Counted from the stretch's first letter, positions 1 through 6,708 are shown. The stretch is 26,738 nucleotides of DNA from an uncultured Oscillospiraceae bacterium (GCA_910584835.1 CAJUEG010000034.1:1-26738), one strand, 5' to 3'. Program-made: numbers and translations. Notes: generated from the letters alone by a model not told the origin.

Positions 1-1801
1 TGTCCACGATGTCCTGGCCCTTCTTCAGGTAGGAGTGGGTGGCGGCGTCCTTCATGTAGCCGATGGCCTCCTCCTCGGGCATGACCTTGGCCAGCTTGAA
101 GAAGGCGGACTGGAGGATGGTGTTGGTGCGCTTGCCCATGCCGATCTCAATGGCCAGGTCGATGGCGTTGATGGTGTAGACCTGGATGTTGTGCTCGGCG
201 ATGTAGCGCTTGGCCACGGCGGGCATGTGCTTGTCAAGCTCCTCGTCGGACCACTGGCAGTTGATGAGGAAGGTGCCGCCGTCCTTCACGTCCCGGACCA
301 TGGGGAAGCCCTTGACGATATAGGAGGGCACGTGGCAGGCCACGAAATCGGCCTTGTTGATATAGTAGGGGGCGCGGATGGGCTGGTCGCCGAAGCGCAG
401 GTGGCTGATGGTCACGCCGCCGGTCTTCTTGGAATCGTACTGGAAGTACGCCTGGACGTACTTGTCGGTGTGGTCGCCGATGATCTTGATGGAGTTCTTG
501 TTGGCGCCCACGGTGCCGTCGCCGCCCAGACCCCAGAACTTGACCTCGATGGTGCCCTCGGCCGCGGTGTTGGGGGAGGGCTTCTCCTCCAGGGACATGT
601 TGGTCACGTCGTCCACGATGCCGATGGTGAACTGGCGCTTGGGCTCGGCACGGGTCAGCTCCTCATACACCGCGAACACGCTGGCGGGCGGGGTGTCCTT
701 GGAGCCCAGGCCGTAGCGGCCGCCGATAACGGAGATGTCGTTCCGGCCCGCGTTGGCCAGGGCGGTGACCACGTCCAGGTACAGAGGCTCGCCCTGGGCG
801 CCAGGCTCCTTGGTCCGGTCCAGCACGGCGATCTTCTTGCAGGTGGCGGGGATGGCCGCCAGCAGCTTGTCCGCGCGGAAGGGGCGGTACAGGCGCACCT
901 TGATCAGGCCCACCTTCTCGCCATGGGCGTTGAGGTAGTCGATGACCTCCTCGGCCACGTCGCAGATGGAGCCCATGGCGATGATCACCCGGTCGGCGTC
1001 GGGCGCGCCGTAGTAGTTGAACAGCTGATAGTTGGTGCCCAGCTTGGCGTTGACCTTGCCCATGTACTCCTCGACGATCTCGGGGATGGCGTCGTAGTAC
1101 TTGTTGCAGGCCTCGCGGTGCTGGAAGAAGATGTCGCCGTTCTCATGGGAGCCGCGCATGGTGGGGTGCTCGGGGTTCAGCGCCCGGGCCCGGAAAGCGG
1201 CCACGGCGTCCATGTCCACCATCTCGCCCAGATCCTTGTAGTCCCAGATGGCCACCTTCTGGATCTCGTGGGAGGTGCGGAAGCCGTCGAAGAAGTTCAG
1301 GAAGGGCACGCGGCCCTTGATGGCGGCCAGATGGGCCACCGCGGCGAGGTCCATGACCTCCTGCACGTTGCCCTCGGCCAGCATGGCGAAGCCGGTCTGG
1401 CGGCAGGCCATGACGTCGGAGTGGTCGCCGAAGATGTTCAGCGCGTGGCTGGACACGGTACGGGCGGACACGTGGAACACGCAGGGCAGCAGCTCGCCGG
1501 CGATCTTGTACATATTGGGGATCATCAGCAGCAGGCCCTGGGAGGCGGTGTAGGTGGTGGTCAGCGCGCCGGCGGCCAGGGAGCCGTGGACGGTGCCGGC
1601 CGCGCCGGCCTCGGACTGCATCTCAATGACCTTCACGGGCTGGCCGAAGATGTTCTTCCTTCCGGCGGCGGCCCACTGGTCCACGTTGTCGGCCATGGGG
1701 CTGGACGGCGTGATGGGATAGATGCCGGCCACCTCGGTGAAGGCGTAGGACACGTGGGCGGCGGCGGTATTGCCGTCCATAGTTTTGAACTTGCGTGCCA
1801 T
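1..1801 (-). CDS. nifJ: Pyruvate:ferredoxin (flavodoxin) oxidoreductase, N-terminal half (runs off window)
   Basis: Oxidises pyruvate with CoA to acetyl-CoA and CO2 and passes electrons to ferredoxin; a central cytoplasmic enzyme of anaerobic catabolism. About 600 of the usual ~1170 residues are present. The start ATG at 1801 is preceded on the minus strand by an AAGGAGG site. The N-terminus reads MARKFKTMDGNTAAAHVSYA and continues to the PFOR signature YPITPSSPMAD. A typical domain-I stretch follows (TYTASQGLLLMIPNMYKIAGE and then HALNIFGDHSDVMACRQTGFA). Domain II and the gamma domain (WGLGGDGTVGANK) come next. The C-terminal 4Fe-4S and thiamine-diphosphate domains lie outside the window. 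No frameshift is seen. The fused single-chain order is typical of Clostridia. Confidence 0.96.
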   Translation of the reverse strand, partial: MARKFKTMDGNTAAAHVSYAFTEVAGIYPITPSSPMADNVDQWAAAGRKNIFGQPVKVIEMQSEAGAAGTVHGSLAAGALTTTYTASQGLLLMIPNMYKIAGELLPCVFHVSARTVSSHALNIFGDHSDVMACRQTGFAMLAEGNVQEVMDLAAVAHLAAIKGRVPFLNFFDGFRTSHEIQKVAIWDYKDLGEMVDMDAVAAFRARALNPEHPTMRGSHENGDIFFQHREACNKYYDAIPEIVEEYMGKVNAKLGTNYQLFNYYGAPDADRVIIAMGSICDVAEEVIDYLNAHGEKVGLIKVRLYRPFRADKLLAAIPATCKKIAVLDRTKEPGAQGEPLYLDVVTALANAGRNDISVIGGRYGLGSKDTPPASVFAVYEELTRAEPKRQFTIGIVDDVTNMSLEEKPSPNTAAEGTIEVKFWGLGGDGTVGANKNSIKIIGDHTDKYVQAYFQYDSKKTGGVTISHLRFGDQPIRAPYYINKADFVACHVPSYIVKGFPMVRDVKDGGTFLINCQWSDEELDKHMPAVAKRYIAEHNIQVYTINAIDLAIEIGMGKRTNTILQSAFFKLAKVMPEEEAIGYMKDAATHSYLKKGQDIVD

Positions 1802-1866
1802 AGGCGTTTTCCTCCTTTTCATATGAGAACGTTCACCTATTCGGTTCGTTCCGTTTCGCGGTGAAT

Positions 1867-1895
1867 AGTCTATCACATCCGTCCCGATTTTGCAA
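1867..1895 (-). promoter_or_regulatory. Probable sigma-A promoter of nifJ
   Basis: On the minus strand: -35 TTGCAA (1890-1895), 17-bp spacer, -10 TAGACT (1867-1872). It lies about 65 bp upstream of the nifJ start, in a locally AT-richer stretch. Confidence 0.5.
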
Positions 1896-1973
1896 TTGGA
1901 AAACCTCAATTTTTCGGTAAACTTTCTGGACAATCCGGCTTTCCATCCCCTTCCAGCCCGCCTCCGGCGGGCC

Positions 1974-2002
1974 TTGCGCGGCGGGGGAAATCGTGGTATA
2001 GT
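1974..2002 (+). promoter_or_regulatory. Probable sigma-A promoter of comM
   Basis: -35 TTGCGC (1974-1979), 17-bp spacer, -10 TATAGT (1997-2002). The -10 and the following ~31 bases closely resemble the region upstream of the dus gene at 26403-26439. The 330 bp between nifJ and comM hold this promoter, the nifJ promoter and two leader hairpins; no further gene is seen. Confidence 0.5.
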
Positions 2003-2014
2003 GGATTAGGCTGA

Positions 2015-2062
2015 AAAAGCGCGCGCCGCGCTTTTCCAACCGGCGGGCCGGCAGCCCGCCGG
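2015..2062 (+). promoter_or_regulatory. Two consecutive strong hairpins in the comM leader
   Basis: Hairpin 1 is AAAAGCGCG / CGCGCTTTT (2015-2023 and 2027-2035, 3-nt loop). Hairpin 2 is CCGGCGGG / CCCGCCGG (2040-2047 and 2055-2062, 7-nt loop). The first would start about 8 nt after the predicted transcription start. They may stabilise the 5' end or act as an early attenuator; only four T residues follow the first stem, so classical termination is uncertain. Confidence 0.45.
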
Positions 2063-2130
2063 CGCCTGATGCGCGTCTGTGTATTTACTATGAGAAACAG
2101 GGGAAAAGCTGTGGAAAAGAGGTGCCTCCC

Positions 2131-3654
2131 ATGGTGTGCAACGTGACCTCCCTGGGGCTGAACGGGGTGGCGGGCTATCCGGTGACCGCCGAATGCGCCC
2201 TGTCCGGCGGCCTGCCCGCCTTCGACGTGGTGGGCCTGCCCGACGCCGCCGTGAAGGAGGCCCGGGAGCGGGTGCGCTCCGCCGTCAAGTCCGGCGGCTT
2301 CGACTTCCCCGTCTCCCGAATCACGGTCAACCTGGCCCCCGCCGACCGGCGGAAGGGGGGGACGGTGTACGACCTGCCCATCCTGGTGGGCATTCTGTGC
2401 GCCGGCGGCCAGCTTTCCCTGAAAAAAGAGCAAAATTCCGCCTTTATCGGCGAGCTGTCCCTGGACGGGCGGCTGCGGCCGGTGTCCGGGGTGCTGCCCA
2501 TGGCGCTGGCGGCGCGGCGGGCGGGGGTGCGCCGGCTGTTCGTCCCCGCCGACAACGCCCCCGAGGCAACCCTGGCGGACGGCCTGGAGGTGCTGCCCGT
2601 CCGCACGGTGGAGCAGCTGGCCCGGCACCTGGCCGGGGAGGAGCCCATCTCCCCCGCCCCGCCCTGGCGGGACGAGCTGCCCCCCGTCCAGGGCCCGGAT
2701 TTCTCCGAGGTGAAGGGCCAGGAGCAGGCCAAGCGGGCCCTGGAGGTGGCAGCCGCCGGGGGGCACCACGTGCTCATGTCGGGCTCTCCCGGGTCGGGCA
2801 AGTCCATGATGGCCAAGCGCCTGCCCTCCATCCTTCCCGACATGACCCGGGCGGAGGCCCTGGCCTGCACGGAGATCTACTCCGTCATGGGGTTTACCAC
2901 CAGGGAGCGCCCCATGGTCCGCCGCCGCCCCTTCCGCTCCCCCCACCACACCATCTCCGCCGCGGGCATGACCGGGGGCGGGTCCAGCCCCCGGCCCGGC
3001 GAGATTTCCCTGGCCCACAACGGGGTGCTGTTCCTGGACGAGCTACCCGAGTTCCGCGCCGACGTGCTGGAGGCGCTCCGGCAGCCCCTGGAGGACGGGC
3101 AGGCCCGGATCTCCCGTGTGTCCGGCTCGGTGACCTACCCCAGCCGGTTCATGCTGGTGTGCGCCATGAACCCCTGCAAATGCGGCTGGTACGGCCACCC
3201 CTCCGGCCGGTGCACCTGCACCGAGCAGTCGGTGCGGCGGTATCTGTCCCGGCTGTCGGGGCCCATGCTGGACCGCATCGACATCTGCGTGGACGTGCCC
3301 CCCCTGGACTACGACGAGCTGTCCGGAGCCTCCGCCCCGGCGGAGAGCTCGGAGGCCATCCGGGCGCGGGTGAACGCCGCCCGGAGGATTCAGACGGAGC
3401 GGTACGGCCCGGACGGCCCCGCCTGCAACGCCCAGATGGGCCCCCATGAGCTGCGTACTTACTGCCAGCTGGACGAGGACTGCCGGCGGCTCATCCGGGG
3501 GGCCTATGACCGGCTGGGCCTCACCGCCCGGGGGTATGACCGCATCCTCCGGGTGGCCCGGACCATCGCCGACCTGGACGGGGCGGCGGACATCGCGGCG
3601 CACCATCTGGCGGAGGCTTTGCAGTACCGGCCTCCTGAACATCTGCGTACATAA
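2131..3654 (+). CDS. comM: YifB/ComM-family Mg-chelatase-like AAA+ ATPase
   Basis: Cytoplasmic AAA+ helicase-like ATPase of the YifB/ComM family. In naturally transformable bacteria ComM promotes branch migration during integration of donor DNA; the role in Clostridia is less clear. The chosen ATG at 2131 is preceded by AAGAGGTG at good spacing; an in-frame GTG at 2122 overlaps that site and is less likely. The product is 507 aa, the usual length. Visible in order: an N-terminal ChlI-like domain (about 20-140), Walker A GSPGSGKS at 218-225, Walker B VLFLDELPEF, the Cys-bearing MNPCKCGWYGH segment, the sensor/arginine region SRLSGPMLDRIDI, and the C-terminal Mg-chelatase domain ending in the ALQYR-type helix. 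The gene appears monocistronic. Confidence 0.94.
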   Translation: MVCNVTSLGLNGVAGYPVTAECALSGGLPAFDVVGLPDAAVKEARERVRSAVKSGGFDFPVSRITVNLAPADRRKGGTVYDLPILVGILCAGGQLSLKKEQNSAFIGELSLDGRLRPVSGVLPMALAARRAGVRRLFVPADNAPEATLADGLEVLPVRTVEQLARHLAGEEPISPAPPWRDELPPVQGPDFSEVKGQEQAKRALEVAAAGGHHVLMSGSPGSGKSMMAKRLPSILPDMTRAEALACTEIYSVMGFTTRERPMVRRRPFRSPHHTISAAGMTGGGSSPRPGEISLAHNGVLFLDELPEFRADVLEALRQPLEDGQARISRVSGSVTYPSRFMLVCAMNPCKCGWYGHPSGRCTCTEQSVRRYLSRLSGPMLDRIDICVDVPPLDYDELSGASAPAESSEAIRARVNAARRIQTERYGPDGPACNAQMGPHELRTYCQLDEDCRRLIRGAYDRLGLTARGYDRILRVARTIADLDGAADIAAHHLAEALQYRPPEHLRT

Positions 3655-3720
3655 CGGGTCCCCCGCAAAGCCGCCCTTTGGCGTCGCTCCGACGATGGTC
3701 CCCGGGGCATCTCGGAATAT

Positions 3721-3754
3721 AAAAAACAGCCCCCGGCAGGCGCCGGGGGCTGTT
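3721..3754 (-). terminator. Intrinsic terminator of the MerR-like gene
   Basis: A 13-bp perfect stem (3725-3737 with 3742-3754) has a 4-nt loop. On the minus strand it is followed by T6 (A6 at 3721-3726 on the plus strand). It lies directly after the stop of the 3759-4196 gene; from the plus side it could also weakly stop comM transcripts. Confidence 0.85.
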
Positions 3755-3758
3755 CCCT

Positions 3759-4196
3759 TCAGGTATCCGCTAAAATGGACTGCACCAGCGCCGTGGGCCC
3801 GGTGAGGATCACCCGGGCGGAGCCCTGCCCCCGGCGATCCTCGCCGTAGGAGTAGGAGAAGGACACCCCGCCCTCCTCCCGGTTTACCCGGTCCAGCAGG
3901 CGCTGGCGAAGAGCCTCCTCCCCGTCTCCGTCCACGGGGATGTCCCGGATGAGGCAGCAGCGGTCCTCCGCCGCCCCGCCCAGCATGAAGTCGTACACCC
4001 TGGCGTTGCGGTTGGCCTCCATGGCCCGGCGGGCGCCGCCGTCCTGGAACAGCCGCCCCACGTCCTCCGGGGAGAACCGCCACGCCCCGTCCACCTTTTC
4101 CCCGGCCAGCCGCCCCTCCTGGAGATAGCTGCGCAGGGTGCGGTCGGTGAGCCCGGTGAAGCCGGCCAGATCCTCAATGCTATAGTTTTTTTCCAT
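3759..4196 (-). CDS. MerR-like helix-turn-helix regulator, small
   Basis: A 145-aa protein. Residues about 5-55 (YSIEDLAGFTGLTDRTLRSY, then a LQEGRLAGEKVDGAWRFSPE wing) form a MerR/excisionase-type winged HTH of the 'helix-turn-helix domain-containing' kind. The remaining ~90 residues (RVYDFMLG..., SYSYGEDRRG...ARVILTGP) are probably an alpha/beta effector or oligomerisation domain that I do not recognise. ATG at 4196 is chosen because AGGAGG lies 9 bp upstream; an upstream in-frame ATG at 4220 would bypass that site. It has its own promoter and terminator, so it is monocistronic. A TTTCAA-T-TTGAAA dyad covers its -35, which fits autorepression. Target genes are unknown. Confidence 0.8.
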   Translation of the reverse strand: MEKNYSIEDLAGFTGLTDRTLRSYLQEGRLAGEKVDGAWRFSPEDVGRLFQDGGARRAMEANRNARVYDFMLGGAAEDRCCLIRDIPVDGDGEEALRQRLLDRVNREEGGVSFSYSYGEDRRGQGSARVILTGPTALVQSILADT

Positions 4197-4241
4197 TTGA
4201 TATGCCCTCCTGATTTTCATTTCAGCGCGCCTGATGGTCCT

Positions 4242-4277
4242 ATCTTACCAGGGGGCCGGGCGGGTTTCAATTTGAAA
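4242..4277 (-). promoter_or_regulatory. Promoter of the MerR-like gene with overlapping dyad
   Basis: Minus-strand -35 TTGAAA (4265-4270), 17-bp spacer, -10 TAAGAT (4242-4247). A 13-bp palindrome TTTCAATTTGAAA (4265-4277) overlaps the -35 hexamer and is a plausible operator, possibly for the gene's own product. Confidence 0.55.
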
Positions 4278-4297
4278 TCCCGCGGGATTTTCAGGGC

Positions 4298-4331
4298 AAA
4301 AAAGCTCCCCCTGCCCAGGCAGGGGGAGCTT
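4298..4331 (-). terminator. Intrinsic terminator of secG
   Basis: A 13-bp stem (4302-4314 with 4319-4331) has a 4-nt loop. A6 on the plus side gives T6 on the minus-strand transcript. It begins about 14 bp after the secG stop codon. Confidence 0.88.
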
Positions 4332-4344
4332 CTCACATCGCGGT

Positions 4345-4590
4345 TCAGGACAGGGACAGCAGGCACAGCGCCAGGGTGAGGACCATGAACACGATGGCCA
4401 CCCACTTGGTCATCTTGGCCAGCCGGGCGTCGGCGGACTTGGCCTTGTTCTTGGACAGGAAGGTGTCCGCCCCGCCGGCGATGGCGCCGGACAGCCCCGC
4501 GCTCTTGCCGGACTGGAGCATGACAATGGCCACCAGGGCCAGGGACACGATGAAGTAAACGATGGAAACGATGAGCTGAGCAGTGGTCAT
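4345..4590 (-). CDS. secG: Preprotein translocase subunit SecG
   Basis: Small accessory membrane subunit of the SecYEG protein-export channel. It has 81 aa, with two hydrophobic helices (about 4-24 and 56-78) separated by a polar loop. The conserved MLQSGKSAGLSGAIAGGADT segment follows helix 1, as in SecG proteins. ATG at 4590 is preferred: the AAAGGA site lies about 10 bp upstream, whereas the in-frame TTG at 4599 nearly abuts it. It has its own promoter and terminator. The rnr/smpB neighbours common in Firmicutes are not seen here. An AT-rich mobile element has landed just upstream of the promoter. Confidence 0.93.
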   Translation of the reverse strand: MTTAQLIVSIVYFIVSLALVAIVMLQSGKSAGLSGAIAGGADTFLSKNKAKSADARLAKMTKWVAIVFMVLTLALCLLSLS

Positions 4591-4653
4591 TTGACTCAAA
4601 TCCTTTCGGTAGTAGCTTCGTAAAGGCGGGCAGGTCCCGCACAGGTATCAAGT

Positions 4654-4682
4654 ATGATACCACAGTCCGCGCCCAATTGCAA
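4654..4682 (-). promoter_or_regulatory. Probable sigma-A promoter of secG
   Basis: Minus-strand -35 TTGCAA (4677-4682), 17-bp spacer, -10 TATCAT (4654-4659). The left target duplication of the insertion element begins 7 bp upstream of the -35 hexamer, so the core promoter is intact. Confidence 0.6.
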
Positions 4683-4689
4683 GTCCTTT

Positions 4690-4697
4690 CTTTTGCG
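4690..4697 (+). repeat. Target-site duplication, left copy
   Basis: CTTTTGCG immediately precedes the left inverted repeat and is repeated exactly at 5079-5086 after the right one. A G shared with the inverted repeat leaves the length slightly ambiguous (6-8 bp). Confidence 0.75.
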
Positions 4698-4722
4698 GTC
4701 CCTTTTTAACTTTGGTGTTGCT
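4698..4722 (+). repeat. Left terminal inverted repeat of the 381-bp element
   Basis: GTCCCTTTTTAAC, five variable bases, then TGTTGCT. It matches the reverse complement of 5054-5078 at 22 of 25 positions. Confidence 0.8.
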
Positions 4723-4768
4723 AAATGCTTATTTTGGAAAATTTTCCTCAAACCACCAGAGCAAGAGC

Positions 4769-4939
4769 TTACTGATTTGAATCATCACAGCAAAAAGTAA
4801 TCAGCAAATTCATGGTACGGGGATCATCCGACGTAGTGCATACAACTTCCCAGCCTTCTTCAGACATTTTATTCATCAATGTCTCAGCTTTTTCATGTTT
4901 TCTATCCCAATCTACCTCAAGAATTTTATATTTTTTCAT
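4769..4939 (-). CDS. Small DUF4177-like protein carried by the insertion element
   Basis: A 56-aa cytoplasmic protein that starts MKKYKILEVDWDRKHEKAET and ends MNLLITFCCDDSNQ. The centre (LMNKMSEEGWEVVCTTSDDP) has the N-E-x-x-x-x-GWE-V pattern of DUF4177, a family of tiny proteins of unknown function common in Firmicutes. AGGATCATAA precedes the ATG at 4939, with AGGGG a little further upstream. A consensus promoter lies 30 bp upstream, inside the element. Codon use is AT-rich (AAA, GAA, ATT), unlike the GC-rich neighbours, which fits acquisition with the mobile element. Two adjacent Cys near the C-terminus are unusual. Family assignment is from memory of the motif; function unknown. Confidence 0.7.
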   Translation of the reverse strand: MKKYKILEVDWDRKHEKAETLMNKMSEEGWEVVCTTSDDPRTMNLLITFCCDDSNQ

Positions 4940-4969
4940 TTATGATCCTACCCCTTTCAAATTTTTTAC

Positions 4970-4998
4970 ATTATACAATATTTTACTGCCTATTTCAA
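4970..4998 (-). promoter_or_regulatory. Promoter of the DUF4177-like cargo gene
   Basis: Minus-strand -35 TTGAAA (4993-4998), 17-bp spacer, perfect -10 TATAAT (4970-4975), all inside the mobile element. Confidence 0.72.
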
Positions 4999-5053
4999 GG
5001 AGAGAACATAATTGATATGAGCTGATTTCGTGAAATCGACGGAGTTTTGGTTC

Positions 5054-5078
5054 AGCAACACTTAGGTTAAAAAGGGAC
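5054..5078 (-). repeat. Right terminal inverted repeat of the 381-bp element
   Basis: On the minus strand it reads GTCCCTTTTTAAC, CTAAG, TGTTGCT; the outer 13 bp are identical to the left end. Confidence 0.8.
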
Positions 5079-5086
5079 CTTTTGCG
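5079..5086 (+). repeat. Target-site duplication, right copy
   Basis: CTTTTGCG, an exact copy of 4690-4697, abuts the right inverted repeat. Confidence 0.75.
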
Positions 5087-5101
5087 GAAATATCAAACAA
5101 A

Positions 5102-5117
5102 CGTTTCACGTGAAACG
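5102..5117. promoter_or_regulatory. parS-like centromere site (ParB/Spo0J binding palindrome)
   Basis: CGTTTCACGTGAAACG is a perfect 16-bp palindrome. Its 14-bp core GTTTCACGTGAAAC is identical to the core of the B. subtilis parS consensus (TGTTTCACGTGAAACA); only the outermost base pair differs. It lies 4 bp after the stop of the DUF1846 gene. As an alternative, a palindrome followed by TTTGTTT on the minus strand might help termination, but it has no loop and the exact parS core is more telling. It implies an origin-proximal location if functional. Confidence 0.75.
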
Positions 5118-5120
5118 GTT

Positions 5121-6608
5121 CTATTTGTGATAGAGCTGGCTGCCCTGGTACCTGGGGGTGCAGGTGAGGCGCAGGCCCAGCCGGGAGTAGGTCCCGCTGT
5201 CGGCGGCGGTGAGGATGACGGAGGAGTGGGCATCGCAGTCCCGCAGCCTGTCCAGGCTGTCCAGGGCCTGGGCGGCCAGGGGGACGGTGGCGGTGGAAAT
5301 GGCCAGGGCGATGAGCACCTCATCGCTGTGGAGCCGGGGGTTGCGGCTGCCCAGGTGGCCCACCTTCAGCGCCTGGATGGGCTGGATGGCCTCCCGGGAG
5401 ATCAGGTGGGTTTTCCGGTGGATGCCCGCCAGCGCCTTGAGGGCGTTGAGCAGCGCCGCGGCGGCGGCCCCCATCAGCTCCGAGGTCTTGCCCACAATCA
5501 CCCGCCCGTCGGGCAGCTGGATGGCGGCGGCCGGCTCCCCCCGCTCCTCCGCCCTGTCCTCGGCGGCGCGGATGACGGGGCGCAGCTCCGGCCCAGCCTG
5601 GGCCTGCTTCATCAGCAGCTCCAGCTTATATACGATCTCGTCGCTGCCCTGGCCCCGGCGGCGGTCGCACAGCGCCGCGTAGTAGCGCCGGATGATCTCC
5701 TGCCTGGCCGCGTCACAGACGGCACCGTCATCTACAATGCAGCTGCCCGCCATGTTCACCCCCATGTCGGTGGGGGACTTGTAGGGGCTCTCCCCCATGA
5801 TCTCCTCAAACATGGCCTGGAGCACCGGGAACACCTCCACGTCCCGGTTGTAGTTCACCGTGGTCTCCCCATACGCCTGGAGGTGGAAGGGGTCGATCAT
5901 GTTCACGTCGTTCAGGTCGGCGGTGGCCGCCTCGTAGGCCAGGTTTACCGGGTGCTTCAGCGGCAGGTTCCAGACGGGGAAGGTCTCGAACTTGGCGTAC
6001 CCCGCCCGGACGCCCCGGACATGGTGGTGGTAGAGCTGGGACAGGCAGGTGGCCATCTTCCCCGACCCGGGGCCGGGGGCGGTGACCACCACCAGGGGGC
6101 GGGCGGTCTCAATGTAGTCGTTTTTGCCGAAGCCGTCCTCCGACACGATGCGCCCCACGTCGTGGGGGTAGCCGGGGATGGGGTAGTGGAGGTATACCCG
6201 CACCCCAAGCTCCTCCAGCCGGCGCTTAAAGGCGTCCGCCGCCGGCTGCCCGGCATACTGGGTGATGGTGACGCCGCCCACATACAGCCCCTCTCCCCGG
6301 AAGGTGTCGATGAGGCGCAGCACGTCCTCGTCATAGGTGATGCCCAGGTCCCCCCGGACCTTGTTCTGTTCAATGGCGGCGGCGTTGATGACCACCACCA
6401 CCTCCACGCTGTCCCGCAGCTCCAGCAGCATGCGGATCTTGCTGTCCGGGGCAAAGCCGGGCAGCACCCGGGCGGCGTGGTAGTCGTCAAACAGCTTGCC
6501 GCCGAACTCCAGGTACAGCTTGCCGCCGAACTGGGCGATGCGCTCCCGGATGCGGGCGGACTGGGTTTCCACATAGCGCCGGTTGTCAAATCCGATCTGA
6601 TTGGACAT
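5121..6608 (-). CDS. DUF1846 family protein
   Basis: A 495-aa cytoplasmic protein that begins MSNQIGFDNRRYVETQSARI and contains QFGGKLYLEFGGKLFDDYHA, PGFAPDSKIRMLL and VVTAPGPGSGKMATCLSQLY. These segments are characteristic of the DUF1846 (UPF0371) family, whose length is usually 490-505 aa. The function is not established. The GPGSGK stretch looks like a phosphate-binding loop but is embedded in this family's own fold. No signal peptide or membrane helix. ATG at 6608 has no good ribosome binding site nearby; a strong hairpin occupies 6618-6642 just upstream. Divergent from thiI with separate promoters. Confidence 0.9.
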   Translation of the reverse strand: MSNQIGFDNRRYVETQSARIRERIAQFGGKLYLEFGGKLFDDYHAARVLPGFAPDSKIRMLLELRDSVEVVVVINAAAIEQNKVRGDLGITYDEDVLRLIDTFRGEGLYVGGVTITQYAGQPAADAFKRRLEELGVRVYLHYPIPGYPHDVGRIVSEDGFGKNDYIETARPLVVVTAPGPGSGKMATCLSQLYHHHVRGVRAGYAKFETFPVWNLPLKHPVNLAYEAATADLNDVNMIDPFHLQAYGETTVNYNRDVEVFPVLQAMFEEIMGESPYKSPTDMGVNMAGSCIVDDGAVCDAARQEIIRRYYAALCDRRRGQGSDEIVYKLELLMKQAQAGPELRPVIRAAEDRAEERGEPAAAIQLPDGRVIVGKTSELMGAAAAALLNALKALAGIHRKTHLISREAIQPIQALKVGHLGSRNPRLHSDEVLIALAISTATVPLAAQALDSLDRLRDCDAHSSVILTAADSGTYSRLGLRLTCTPRYQGSQLYHK

Positions 6609-6617
6609 AAAATTTCA

Positions 6618-6642
6618 GGGCCGCGGCTCCGGCGCGCGGCCC
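6618..6642 (-). promoter_or_regulatory. Leader hairpin directly upstream of the DUF1846 start
   Basis: An 8-bp perfect G+C stem GGGCCGCG / CGCGGCCC has a 9-nt loop that contains GGAG on the transcript. It begins 10 nt before the ATG and could control translation. Confidence 0.45.
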
Positions 6643-6679
6643 CTTCCCCCTCTCGCCTCTCTTTGCGTTCTCTCCCCAG

Positions 6680-6708
6680 ATTTTAACACAATTCGAGCCG
6701 GGGGGCAA
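6680..6708 (-). promoter_or_regulatory. Probable promoter of the DUF1846 gene
   Basis: Minus-strand -35 TTGCCC (6703-6708), 17-bp spacer, -10 TAAAAT (6680-6685), giving a purine-rich leader of about 65 nt. Confidence 0.55.

Larger units (their letters stand above)
4698..5078. mobile_element. MITE-like 381-bp insertion element with a cargo gene
   Basis: This AT-rich block in an otherwise GC-rich region is bounded by inverted repeats 4698-4722 and 5054-5078. They are identical over the outer 13 bp (GTCCCTTTTTAAC) and again over TGTTGCT, 22/25 overall. An exact 8-bp direct repeat (CTTTTGCG) flanks them. Inside are a 12-bp palindrome GGAAAATTTTCC (4736-4747), a 56-codon DUF4177-like gene with promoter (minus strand), and a subterminal palindrome GATTTCGTGAAATC (5024-5037). 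No transposase is encoded, so mobilisation would be in trans. Among families with 8-bp duplications (IS256, IS6, IS66, IS1595) I cannot assign the parent from the ends. Confidence 0.78.

Noticed and set aside
35..1864. 609-codon plus-strand reading frame opposite nifJ
   Set aside because: Low-complexity Gly/Val/His/Leu-rich shadow of a clearly recognisable minus-strand PFOR; GC-rich codon bias opens the other strand.
2122..2130. GTG start for comM
   Set aside because: It overlaps the AAGAGGTG ribosome binding site that is well spaced for the ATG at 2131.
5102..5120. Terminator of the DUF1846 gene
   Set aside because: The palindrome has no loop and only a broken T run; the exact parS core is a better explanation.
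5082..6686. 534-codon plus-strand frame opposite the DUF1846 gene
   Set aside because: Shadow frame; the minus strand matches a known family over its full length.
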